58,442 nucleotides of DNA from Bacteroidota bacterium (lineage in GTDB: Bacteria > Bacteroidota > Bacteroidia > Chitinophagales > Chitinophagaceae): contig JAEZZY010000037.1 of the NCBI GenBank assembly GCA_023418315.1, forward strand, positions 1-58,442, given 5' to 3'. The first letter of the stretch is position 1, and each line of letters starts with the position of its first letter. Shown here one piece after another: positions 51,287 to 58,442 of the stretch. The translations under genes and the position numbers were made by a program. The notes under the pieces are model-generated. The model was given only the letters and a program-made list of their open reading frames with translations, was not told where the DNA came from and ran no database searches.

Positions 51287-53257
51287 ATGAGAAAAGCAAC
51301 AACCTTGTATTATCTGCTATGTAGCATTGTGTTTTTATGCTATCCCCGGCTATTGCAGGCACAAACCCTCTCTCCCCATTGGGCAAAACAGGTATATAGC
51401 ACAAATAAGGGTTATAACGCCACCGGTAAACGTATGGCTACGGACAAGCATGGAAATGTGTATTGGTTGTCGAGCCCAAACAGAGGAAAAATAGTTACGG
51501 ACGGGCAATCAACCCCCGACTCCACCGCTACTGCCGTATTGGTAAGCTGGGACTGCAATGGTAGCTTCAGATGGATGAAGGTGCTGGGCAGTGGGGCAAT
51601 ATCAGGGCAGAACATAGGTTGCTACCTTGTAACCGATACCCTGGAAGGTATTTATATTTCCGGTTATGCCTTATCCAATCAAACAGCTGCAACGAGTATA
51701 TACTGGGATGGGGATACAAGCATCAATATAGCTGCGGGAACTCAGATTGCCTACCTGGCAAAATATAACAGCCAAGGACAGTTTCAGTGGCTTAGAACGC
51801 CTGTATCTTCCCAGAATCTCAATGTCGGTGCTCATATTTTATTAAACGGACTTTCAGTGAGTGCCTCCGGGCAGCTTTTCTGGTTTACCCTACTGGATAC
51901 CGGCAGCTATGGAGGAGGCACATTCAGCATTACGAACCGAGGCTATTACGCGGTGAATTATGATGCCTCAGGCAATTATCAGGCTGCAACCCTAATGGAT
52001 ATGACCCCGCCCTCCTCCAATAATAAAGCCCACCAGGTTTTGTTTAAATTTGATCCTGTCGCCAATCGGTTCTACGGTTGGTTACGTTATGATACCCTAT
52101 ATGGAGGAAATCTGACAATCGGCAACAATACGCTCATCCCCCCCACCGGTACGAACAAAGGGCGAGCTGTACTTGCGGCATTTAACAGACAGGGCAATAA
52201 TATTTGGGTGAGACAGGCAAGCATAGCGACCAACAGCGACATAGGCGAGGTTGCTTTCGGGCAGCAGGGTAGTTTATATCTTACCGGAACGGGGGATACC
52301 GGAACTGTATTCTGCGGCGATACCATAAAAAACGCATTTTCGCAAAGAGCAGTTTATTTGATGGCATTAGATACCAATGCCGCTTTGCTTTGGGCAACTC
52401 ATCCTGATAATAATTATAGCGTTGAAGCAGGGAGTATTAATGTAATGAATAATACCCTTATCAGTAGTGGTCGTTACATGGGTACACTCAACTGGGGAGG
52501 GCAAAGTATTACCAGTCCGGTTAGTATGTACACGAACGGATATATGCTAAGGGCAAATGCGACAACAGGAAATGTCTCAGAGTTAAAGGATATTGATGTA
52601 ATTAACACAAGTTGGCTAAGCCTGGCTGTTGCTTTAGACAAAAACGATAATGCGTATGTGAATGGTGTGTTTGGAGGCTGGTTCTATTTTGCTAATGATA
52701 CTTTTTCTTCGCCATATAGCACAGATATACTACTCAAATACAAAAATGTGGTTTGCGGCTGCGACTTATTGCAACCTTCGTTTAGCGCTAATGCCATAGG
52801 TACACTCACGTATCAATATACCTACACCGGTGGCACACCGTTTACTTCCATCAGTTGGGATTTTGGAGATGGCAGCCTCGCTTCGTCAGCTACCAATCCG
52901 AGCCATACCTATACCACACAGGGTACTTACCCCATTTGTGTTACCGTTACCAACGGATGCGGTAGCAACACTACTTGCAAGTATATGGTAATAGAGGCTA
53001 CAAATGTGGGTACGATAAACAGCTATTCAGACATTATTATTTATCCCAATCCTGCTCATGACAAATTAATCATCCGAAATCTTCCCCAAGGCACTATTGT
53101 AGAGATGTTGGATGTAATGGGAAGAACCCTTATCCGCAAGGAGGCTGGAAGCGGAGAGATAAATCTTGAAGTAAAAAGTTTAAGCCCAGGAGTTTATTTG
53201 CTTCATTTTATGGATTCTATAGGAGGAAAAAGCAGCCGTGTTTTTGTAAAAGAATAA
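51287..53257 (+). CDS. Secreted protein with PKD domain and T9SS sorting domain
   Basis: A 656-residue protein. After a signal peptide (cleavage near LLQA-Q) about 460 residues resemble repeated beta-propeller or SBBP-like strands (DKHGNVYWLSSPN, GIYISGYALSNQ, GSLYLTGTGDTG, NAYVNGVFGGWFYF). A PKD domain follows (ISWDFGDGSLASSATNPSHTY), and the end is a type A sorting domain (IYPNPAHDKLIIRN...EMLDVMGRTLI...SPGVYLLHF). It is exported by T9SS and probably surface-exposed. Ligand unknown. Confidence 0.88.
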   Translation: MRKATTLYYLLCSIVFLCYPRLLQAQTLSPHWAKQVYSTNKGYNATGKRMATDKHGNVYWLSSPNRGKIVTDGQSTPDSTATAVLVSWDCNGSFRWMKVLGSGAISGQNIGCYLVTDTLEGIYISGYALSNQTAATSIYWDGDTSINIAAGTQIAYLAKYNSQGQFQWLRTPVSSQNLNVGAHILLNGLSVSASGQLFWFTLLDTGSYGGGTFSITNRGYYAVNYDASGNYQAATLMDMTPPSSNNKAHQVLFKFDPVANRFYGWLRYDTLYGGNLTIGNNTLIPPTGTNKGRAVLAAFNRQGNNIWVRQASIATNSDIGEVAFGQQGSLYLTGTGDTGTVFCGDTIKNAFSQRAVYLMALDTNAALLWATHPDNNYSVEAGSINVMNNTLISSGRYMGTLNWGGQSITSPVSMYTNGYMLRANATTGNVSELKDIDVINTSWLSLAVALDKNDNAYVNGVFGGWFYFANDTFSSPYSTDILLKYKNVVCGCDLLQPSFSANAIGTLTYQYTYTGGTPFTSISWDFGDGSLASSATNPSHTYTTQGTYPICVTVTNGCGSNTTCKYMVIEATNVGTINSYSDIIIYPNPAHDKLIIRNLPQGTIVEMLDVMGRTLIRKEAGSGEINLEVKSLSPGVYLLHFMDSIGGKSSRVFVKE

Positions 53258-53338
53258 CGTCGCTCTTCTCCGTATTCATCCCTCTCAAAATAGGGCAATG
53301 ACAGAAATAATTATTTTTTTAAATCCATTCCCTTTCCT

Positions 53339-53346
53339 TACCTTTG
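53339..53346 (+). promoter_or_regulatory. -7 box (TACCTTTG) for rpoA-rplQ
   Basis: TACCTTTG gives rpoA its own promoter and a leader of about 160 bases. The -33 element is not clear. Confidence 0.55.
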
Positions 53347-53511
53347 CCGTCCAAATTTCGGTTCATTGTTTCGTATGCGCAAGAATTTACGGGAGGGAGA
53401 AGCAACCCAACCCCGCAAAGTGTGCGACACCACAGGCAGCGACCGGAAAGGCATAAGCCAAAACAAACAAAAAAAATAAACAACAAAAAAACATCCTAAA
53501 AAGACAAAAAA
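53347..53511 (+). other. GC-rich structured leader of rpoA
   Basis: Between the promoter box and the rpoA ATG lies a stretch that is clearly richer in G and C than its flanks (about 53375-53460). It contains the hairpin GGG-A-GGG-AGAAGCAA-CCC-AA-CCC (53391-53413) and a small stem GTGT-GCG-ACAC (53420-53430). A 34-codon frame MRKNLREGEATQPRK... (53375-53479) also runs through it. It could be an autoregulatory ribosomal-protein leader or a leader peptide. I know no named element that matches. Confidence 0.4.
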
Positions 53512-54510
53512 ATGGCAATATTAAATTTTCAAAAACCGGACAAAATCGTTTTACAGAAAGCGACTGATTTCGAAGCGCAGTTTGAGTTTCGCCCGTTAGA
53601 ACCCGGCTACGGAGTTACTATTGGTAACGCATTGCGCCGTGTATTGCTTTCTTCCCTTGAAGGCTATGCCATCACCTCCATTAAGATAGCAGGTGCCGAC
53701 CACGAATTTGCTACCATCAAAGGCGTGCTGGAAGATGTAACCGAAATCATCCTCAACCTGAAACAAGTACGTTTCAAAAAAGCCATCAACAGCGAAATCA
53801 GCCACGAAAAAATTGAACTGGCTATAAAAAGCGACTCCTTTACCGCAGGCATGATCGGCGAACATACCAACAATTTTGAGGTGATGAATCCCGACCTCGT
53901 GATTTGCAACATGGAATCCGGAACAACCTTTAATATTGAACTTCATATAGGCAAAGGCCGCGGCTATGTACCCGCTGAGGAAAATCGTCCGAAAGAAGGT
54001 GCGGCAGCACTCGGCATTATCGCCATTGACTCTATTTTCACCCCTATCAAAAATGTAAAATACACGATTGAAAATACCCGTGTGGAGCAACGCACCGACT
54101 TTGAAAAACTCATTATGGAAGTGGTTACAGACGGTACCATCCATCCTGAAGAAGCGGTAAAAGAAGCATCCCGTATCCTCATCCAGCACCTGATGATCAT
54201 CACCGATGAAAACATCAGCTTAGATAACAAACGCGAAGAGAAAGAAGCAATTGTGGATGAAGAAACCCTGCAACTGCGCAAAACCCTGCACACGCCGCTG
54301 GAAGATCTGGAACTTTCCGTACGTGCCTTCAACTGTCTGAAAGCCGCCAAGATCAACTCCCTCAGCGAGCTGGTACAATATACACAGGAAGAACTGATGA
54401 AATTCCGCAACTTCGGTCAGAAATCATTGACGGAAATAGAACAAGTACTTGCCGAAAGAGGCTTGCACTTCGGTATGGACATCAGCAGAATCCAAAGAAG
54501 CGAAGAGTAG
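53512..54510 (+). CDS. rpoA: RNA polymerase alpha subunit
   Basis: A 332-residue alpha subunit with the N-terminal assembly domain (GYGVTIGNALRRVLLSSLEGYAIT near 34-57) and the C-terminal domain with two helix-hairpin-helix-like motifs (LELSVRAFNCLKAAKINSLSELV, FRNFGQKSLTEIEQVLAERGL). In most bacteria it follows rpsM-rpsK-rpsD; here a T9SS cargo gene is upstream and rpoA starts its own transcript. rplQ follows 130 bases later, as usual. Confidence 0.97.
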   Translation: MAILNFQKPDKIVLQKATDFEAQFEFRPLEPGYGVTIGNALRRVLLSSLEGYAITSIKIAGADHEFATIKGVLEDVTEIILNLKQVRFKKAINSEISHEKIELAIKSDSFTAGMIGEHTNNFEVMNPDLVICNMESGTTFNIELHIGKGRGYVPAEENRPKEGAAALGIIAIDSIFTPIKNVKYTIENTRVEQRTDFEKLIMEVVTDGTIHPEEAVKEASRILIQHLMIITDENISLDNKREEKEAIVDEETLQLRKTLHTPLEDLELSVRAFNCLKAAKINSLSELVQYTQEELMKFRNFGQKSLTEIEQVLAERGLHFGMDISRIQRSEE

Positions 54511-54640
54511 AAAATTTAAAGTTTTAAACCTTGTAGTTCTTTTAATATTCATTAACCAAACTTCACCATCCTTATAGGAGTGTGGAGGAGGCTTACATTC
54601 CTTGACACGGTGTAGGTCTTTAAAACAAAACAACAACGTC

Positions 54641-55399
54641 ATGCGTCACGGAGACAAAATCAAAAATTTAGGCCGCACTGCCGCTCACAGAAGAGCGCTC
54701 ATGTCTAACCTCGCTTGCCAGCTTATCGAGCACAAGCGCATCACTACCACGCTTACCAAAGCAAAATCATTGCGTGTGTATGTAGAGCCGTTAATCACCC
54801 GCAGTAAAGAAGATAATATGAACAACCGTCGTGTGGTGTTCAGCTATCTTCAGGATAAAGAAGCCATCAAAGAACTGTTTGGCGTAATCGGTGATAAAGT
54901 AGCCAATCGCCCCGGCGGTTATACCCGTATCATCAAGCTGCCGCGTCGTTTCGGAGATGCTGCCGATATGGGCATGATCGAACTGGTGGACTTCAACGAA
55001 CTGTATAAAAAAGGCGGTGATGAGGGCGCTAAGAAAACACGCCGCAGCCGCAGAAGCGGAGGCGCTAAGAAAACAGAAACTACAGCTCCTGTAGAAAACG
55101 CTCCTGTTGCAGAAGCCGCCGCCCCTGCTGCCGAAACTCCTGCTACGGATGACCTTACCCTCATCGAAGGTATTGGTCCGAAAATAGCCGAAGTGCTGAA
55201 CCAAAACGGCATCAGCAGCTTTGCCGCATTAGCTGAAAAATCCGCTGAAGAAGTAAAAGCTCTGCTTGATGCTTCCGAAGGCGCTTTTAACACGGCTGAT
55301 CCCGCTACATGGGCTGAGCAAGCTAAAATGGCTGCCGAAGGAAAAATGGAAGAATTGAAAAACTGGCAGGAAGCGCTGAAAGGCGGTAAAGAAGCTTAA
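54641..55399 (+). CDS. rplQ: Ribosomal protein L17 with C-terminal HhH extension
   Basis: A 252-residue protein from ATG 54641 (MRHGDKIKNLGRTAAHRRAL is the universal L17 start). Residues 1-122 are L17. Residues 123-170 are a Lys/Arg then Ala/Pro/Glu-rich linker. Residues 171-252 form a helix-hairpin-helix domain (LTLIEGIGPKIAEVLNQNGI...FAALAEKSAEEVKALL...TWAEQAKMAAEGKMEELK) that I recall on other Bacteroidota ribosomal proteins such as L21. The extension doubles the usual length and may bind rRNA or another partner. Confidence 0.95.
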   Translation: MRHGDKIKNLGRTAAHRRALMSNLACQLIEHKRITTTLTKAKSLRVYVEPLITRSKEDNMNNRRVVFSYLQDKEAIKELFGVIGDKVANRPGGYTRIIKLPRRFGDAADMGMIELVDFNELYKKGGDEGAKKTRRSRRSGGAKKTETTAPVENAPVAEAAAPAAETPATDDLTLIEGIGPKIAEVLNQNGISSFAALAEKSAEEVKALLDASEGAFNTADPATWAEQAKMAAEGKMEELKNWQEALKGGKEA

Positions 55400-55423
55400 T
55401 ATTTTATCCGTTTCATAAAACTG

Positions 55424-55453
55424 AAAAGGTTGTCTGATAAAGGCAACCTTTTT
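55424..55453 (+). terminator. Terminator of rpoA-rplQ
   Basis: An 11-bp stem with one G-U pair (AAAAGGTTGTC / GGCAACCTTTT), a 7-base loop and a short T-run 25 bases after rplQ. Confidence 0.85.
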
Positions 55454-55579
55454 CTATATGCCGGATTTTAAAAAAAATCGGAATCACTACTCCAATAATC
55501 ATTTTTTTCATTCACTTTTGCGATAGGTCGGCATATATATGTACTCATTTATTTCAAACCGCGCCTTGTTTTAACCTAC

Positions 55580-56740
55580 ATGAGCCAGCTTATAAACACC
55601 GTGAAAAGCGTAGTAAAAAAAATTGGACGGAGTAGTTTTTCCATGTACATGCAATTTACCGGAATGTCGTTACTGAGCATGGAAGAAACCAAACAGCTTT
55701 TGGCACCCTATTGCATCAAAACAGTTCCTGAATCGGTGGTGGATATGCCGGAGATTTTAGATGAAAACAACCCGCAGCAGCTTCTTCATAAAGCGCATAC
55801 CTTCATTTCCGGAGAAGTGCATGTATGGCAGCACAGCCTAAAGAACGGATATATTTCCAAACATGGCTCTGTAGTATTGCATCCTCAAATACTCTGTACC
55901 GACTGGGATCATAGGGGTATAAAACATCAATTTTGGAAAAGAGACAACCGCCCCGCTAAAACGGAAGACACTGTTATCGCCTTATTGAGTCATCCCCTAC
56001 AAATGAATAACCCGTTAGCGCTTACAGGTTACTATGATTTTGTGTTGATGGTAGCGGCAAAACTTAGCAGAATCAAAGATACAATGTCGGAAGAAGAACG
56101 TGAGAAGGCAATGATTACTTACCATCCTTTTGGCGGACATTATGAAAAGCAATACCTTGAATTGCTTGGTTTCCATCCGGAAAATTACATAGACAGTCGC
56201 AGGTATAAACTCTCCGCACATACGGTTTTTTTCGGCGACTTAGGCACTTGGAAGCCGAATAGACAAGAAGTTCTTTCGTTGAAAAAAAATATAGAAACAA
56301 GGCTGCATCTTTCGGATGAAACACCTGCGACCGGCAATCGAATTTATATAAGCCGAAAGGGATCAAGAGTTATTGAAAATGAGGAAGAGGTGGTGGCGCT
56401 TTTAAAAAAATTTGACTTCACCATTATAGAAGACAAAGAACGAAGTGTGGAAGAACAAATCCATATTTATAGGAACGCTTCTTTTATCATCGGACCTCAC
56501 GGGGCTTCTTTTGCCAATATAATCTGGTGCCGGCCGGGTACTCATTTGTACGAACTTTTTTCTACCAGTTGGTCGCCGGATTATTTTCTTTATCTGGCAA
56601 TGATTAATCAAATGAAGTATGCTGCCTATAAAGACGATACTCATCCGGATATATCCACGGATGTATTGAACGCGCTGAAGCAGGATATTTACATCTCCCT
56701 TCCGAAATTGCAAAGCAGTCTTGAAAAAATATTTGGCTAA
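55580..56740 (+). CDS. GT61-like glycosyltransferase (DUF563)
   Basis: A 386-residue protein. The C-terminal half carries the GT61 signature: NRIYISRKGSRVIENEEEV, then FTIIEDKERSVEEQIHIYRNASFIIGPHGASFANIIWCRPGTHLYEL. No signal or membrane segment is seen. It would transfer a sugar, possibly xylose or GlcNAc by family analogy, to a surface glycan; neither donor nor acceptor can be inferred. It stands alone. Confidence 0.85.
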   Translation: MSQLINTVKSVVKKIGRSSFSMYMQFTGMSLLSMEETKQLLAPYCIKTVPESVVDMPEILDENNPQQLLHKAHTFISGEVHVWQHSLKNGYISKHGSVVLHPQILCTDWDHRGIKHQFWKRDNRPAKTEDTVIALLSHPLQMNNPLALTGYYDFVLMVAAKLSRIKDTMSEEEREKAMITYHPFGGHYEKQYLELLGFHPENYIDSRRYKLSAHTVFFGDLGTWKPNRQEVLSLKKNIETRLHLSDETPATGNRIYISRKGSRVIENEEEVVALLKKFDFTIIEDKERSVEEQIHIYRNASFIIGPHGASFANIIWCRPGTHLYELFSTSWSPDYFLYLAMINQMKYAAYKDDTHPDISTDVLNALKQDIYISLPKLQSSLEKIFG

Positions 56741-56836
56741 AACGGACGCTTCATAGGGCTATAACGCAAAAGCTGCCTGTTATATTTATGGCATAAACAT
56801 AGCAGACAGCCCTATAATCCTGATGATTTACAGAAA

Positions 56837-57484
56837 CTATTCTTTGTCTTCTTCTTTAGCTTGTTCTAAGAAATAATGATTCATTGCTTTGCCCCATGAT
56901 ATATCGGTAATGTCGGTTGCTTGTTCCTTGTCAAAAAAGTTTTCCGCTTTTTCGAAATAGGGAAGTGCTGCTTTTTTGCCGCCGCCCCACATTTTAGGAG
57001 TGTAGAATTTATTGGTTCCGTATAGGTAGTAGATTCTGGGATTTTCGGGATTTGCCGCTTTTGCTTTTTCCAGATTTTCTTCAAATAGTTTTCCATATTT
57101 CTGCCAGCGCACTTGGGGTTTTACTGCCATCCGGGCATTGGCGAGCATAGCTGCCAGCACATAGGTTTCATCATTATCTTTACCCAAAAGCGATACGGCT
57201 TCCGAAAGCTCGCGGTCGCCTTCATCTAAATAAGCATCGCGTTTGGCTTCTTCTGTTTCCATATAGGAAAGTTGCGCCTTGCTATAGGCATTGTAATAAT
57301 GTGCACTCCACTCTTCGCTGAATTTTTTTGCTATAAGCGATAGTTTGTTGCTTTGCTGGGTCTTCGTAGCCATATCCGTCGTGGTGTCGAATGCCAGAAA
57401 CGTGTTTTGTAAGGTTTGTTTGTAGTCTTGCGCCTGCATTTGCAAAGACCATAAAATGGCGACTGCCGTGAACATTTTTTTCAT
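56837..57484 (-). CDS. Periplasmic helical-repeat (TPR-like) protein
   Basis: A 215-residue protein with a signal peptide (cleavage near MQA-Q) and an all-helical mature part with TPR-like spacing (AYSKAQLSYMETEEAKRDAYL, LLGKDNDETYVLAAMLANARMAV, AALPYFEKAENFF). It starts 41 bases downstream of the TonB receptor gene and is probably in its operon. A scaffold or assembly role beside the receptor is possible. Confidence 0.8.
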   Translation of the reverse strand: MKKMFTAVAILWSLQMQAQDYKQTLQNTFLAFDTTTDMATKTQQSNKLSLIAKKFSEEWSAHYYNAYSKAQLSYMETEEAKRDAYLDEGDRELSEAVSLLGKDNDETYVLAAMLANARMAVKPQVRWQKYGKLFEENLEKAKAANPENPRIYYLYGTNKFYTPKMWGGGKKAALPYFEKAENFFDKEQATDITDISWGKAMNHYFLEQAKEEDKE

Positions 57485-57524
57485 GCGGAGTTGTTTTTTG
57501 GTGATGAATGATGGTTAAAAAAGT

Positions 57525-58442
57525 TTAAAGTTCGTCTTTATCAAATTTAGTGAGTGACATATTAATACCTGCAAAAAAGGAGCGGTATAGCGCCGGAAGA
57601 ATAGGGCTTCGTGTGCCGTCTGCGGCATACCGGTATCCAAAAACATTTTTATGATTCGTTACATTATCCACTCCGGCGTAGAAGACCAAGAACCATTTTT
57701 TTATCGTGCGCAGGTGATTGATGGTGAAAGAAAGATTATGATATTCCGGTGCACGGTCGCCGAGGAATGTAATGCTGTTGGGATCATAATAAGGTCGTCC
57801 GCTTGCAAAGCTGTAAGTGGCATTGATTTGGGTGTTTATTTTTTCTATCCAATACTTGCTTACGATGTTCAGGTTGTGGGTAGAGATAAATTCCGGTGTG
57901 GCTTCCGCTATAAAATTTTTATAAAGCCTTCTTGTATCAATATAGCTGTAAGAGATCCAGTAATCCGTATTTTTCAGGCTGTTCTTATCCCTCCAAAACA
58001 ATTCGGCGCCGGTGGCATATCCATAGCCGCTGTTGTCAATTTTTAAATTTTGCACGGCAAGCCCGGAGTCTATGCTTCGATAGGGATTAGGGTCGTAATG
58101 CGCTCCGTTTCCGATACTGTATTCGCGTATCAAGCTTTGATAATCTTTGTAATAGCCTTCTATGCGTAGGGTTCTGTCGGCTTTCTGCCATTGATAGTTG
58201 GCTATATAATGTACCGATTTTTGAAAATCATATTGCTGACCATAAGGCTTTATGCTATAGAGATACCTATAATCCGGCAACTGATAGAACAGCCCTCCTG
58301 CAAGAGAAACCTGCCCGTGTCTTCCGGCTTTTAAAGCAAACGCCAGACGGGGCGCAATGTTGCTACGGTCGAGTAATTCACTTTTTTCATAGCGGATGCC
58401 GGGTTTTACAGCCATCCAATAAACAGGCGCATAATCCATTTC
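57525..58442 (-). CDS. TonB-dependent receptor, 5' end outside window
   Basis: The last 305 residues of an outer-membrane receptor; the frame is open at the right edge. Alternating beta strands with aromatic ends (RTLRIEGYYKDYQSLIREY, GYGYATGAELFWRD, DYWISYSYIDTRRLY, INTQINATYSFASGRPYY) and the closing barrel strand RSFFAGINMSLTKF are typical of the C-terminal barrel. It ends with a short charged tail (DKDEL). The ligand cannot be predicted because the plug is missing. Confidence 0.85.
   Translation of the reverse strand, partial: EMDYAPVYWMAVKPGIRYEKSELLDRSNIAPRLAFALKAGRHGQVSLAGGLFYQLPDYRYLYSIKPYGQQYDFQKSVHYIANYQWQKADRTLRIEGYYKDYQSLIREYSIGNGAHYDPNPYRSIDSGLAVQNLKIDNSGYGYATGAELFWRDKNSLKNTDYWISYSYIDTRRLYKNFIAEATPEFISTHNLNIVSKYWIEKINTQINATYSFASGRPYYDPNSITFLGDRAPEYHNLSFTINHLRTIKKWFLVFYAGVDNVTNHKNVFGYRYAADGTRSPILPALYRSFFAGINMSLTKFDKDEL

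Noticed and set aside
53375..53479. 34-codon frame in the rpoA leader as a protein-coding gene
   Set aside because: Very short, very basic, no recognisable family and no clear ribosome site; kept only as a possible leader peptide within the leader entry.

Overview
This window is chromosomal DNA from a member of the Bacteroidota, most likely a Chitinophagaceae-like lineage. The evidence is: type IX secretion (T9SS) components and cargo with C-terminal sorting domains, TonB-dependent receptors, many promoters of the Bacteroidota type (TAnnTTTG at -7, sometimes TTTG at -33), few Shine-Dalgarno sequences, and a composition that looks mid-40s % GC by eye. No rRNA, CRISPR array, intact insertion sequence or prophage is visible. 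Almost everything is vertically inherited housekeeping or envelope biology. The accessory signs are a decayed toxin-antitoxin locus, a small nucleotidyltransferase cassette and some gene debris.

Layout. 1-8.1 kb: a T9SS cargo protein that runs off the left edge, a lipoprotein, a PaaK-like adenylating enzyme, a divergent pair of lipid enzymes (diacylglycerol-kinase family and APP1-type phosphatidate phosphatase), tRNA-Leu(GAG) and an orphan histidine kinase. 8.1-18 kb: a GT2 glycosyltransferase, dus, a transaldolase-like aldolase, surE, an ABC exporter pair, a DUF922-like protease candidate, an EF-hand-ended protein, trhO and PspC, with a notable long RNA hairpin at 15.76-15.85 kb. 18-26.7 kb: aconitase, a UshA-type nucleotidase split into two genes, dnaA, a tRNA-Ser(GCU)/tRNA-Pro(UGG) unit with promoter and terminator, a broken RelE-type toxin beside an intact antitoxin, and an exonuclease/GIY-YIG fusion. 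26.7-30.2 kb: a metal-handling cluster (HYC_CC_PP protein, HMA protein, TonB receptor) and a divergent thioesterase-like gene. 30.2-39 kb: a hybrid kinase, an SGNH hydrolase, a lone hutU, tyrS followed by Uma2, a small DRTAF-motif protein and a MNT-type nucleotidyltransferase, then an FkbM-like methyltransferase with the tail of a second methyltransferase.

39-58.4 kb: the porV2-porU2 pair (outer-membrane protein plus giant C25-type sortase candidate), an RRM protein with an N/Y/G-rich tail, ileS with a DksA-like protein that carries a histone-H1-like tail, a Cys-rich secreted protein, a PKD/T9SS cargo protein, rpoA-rplQ detached from the usual ribosomal cluster and preceded by a GC-rich leader, a GT61-like glycosyltransferase, and a TonB receptor running off the right edge.

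Connections between genes: the T9SS cargo at both ends and in the middle could be processed by PorU-type sortases such as the one encoded here. The HYC/HMA/TonB genes look like one heavy-metal (probably copper) module. Several genes carry the -7 promoter box only about four bases before the start codon, so leaderless mRNA is probably common in this organism. The most novel-looking material is the Uma2/DRTAF/MNT cassette, the wobble-rich hairpin near 15.8 kb, the ribosomal-protein and DksA fusions, and the leaderless promoters. I see no large undescribed system that I could claim with confidence.
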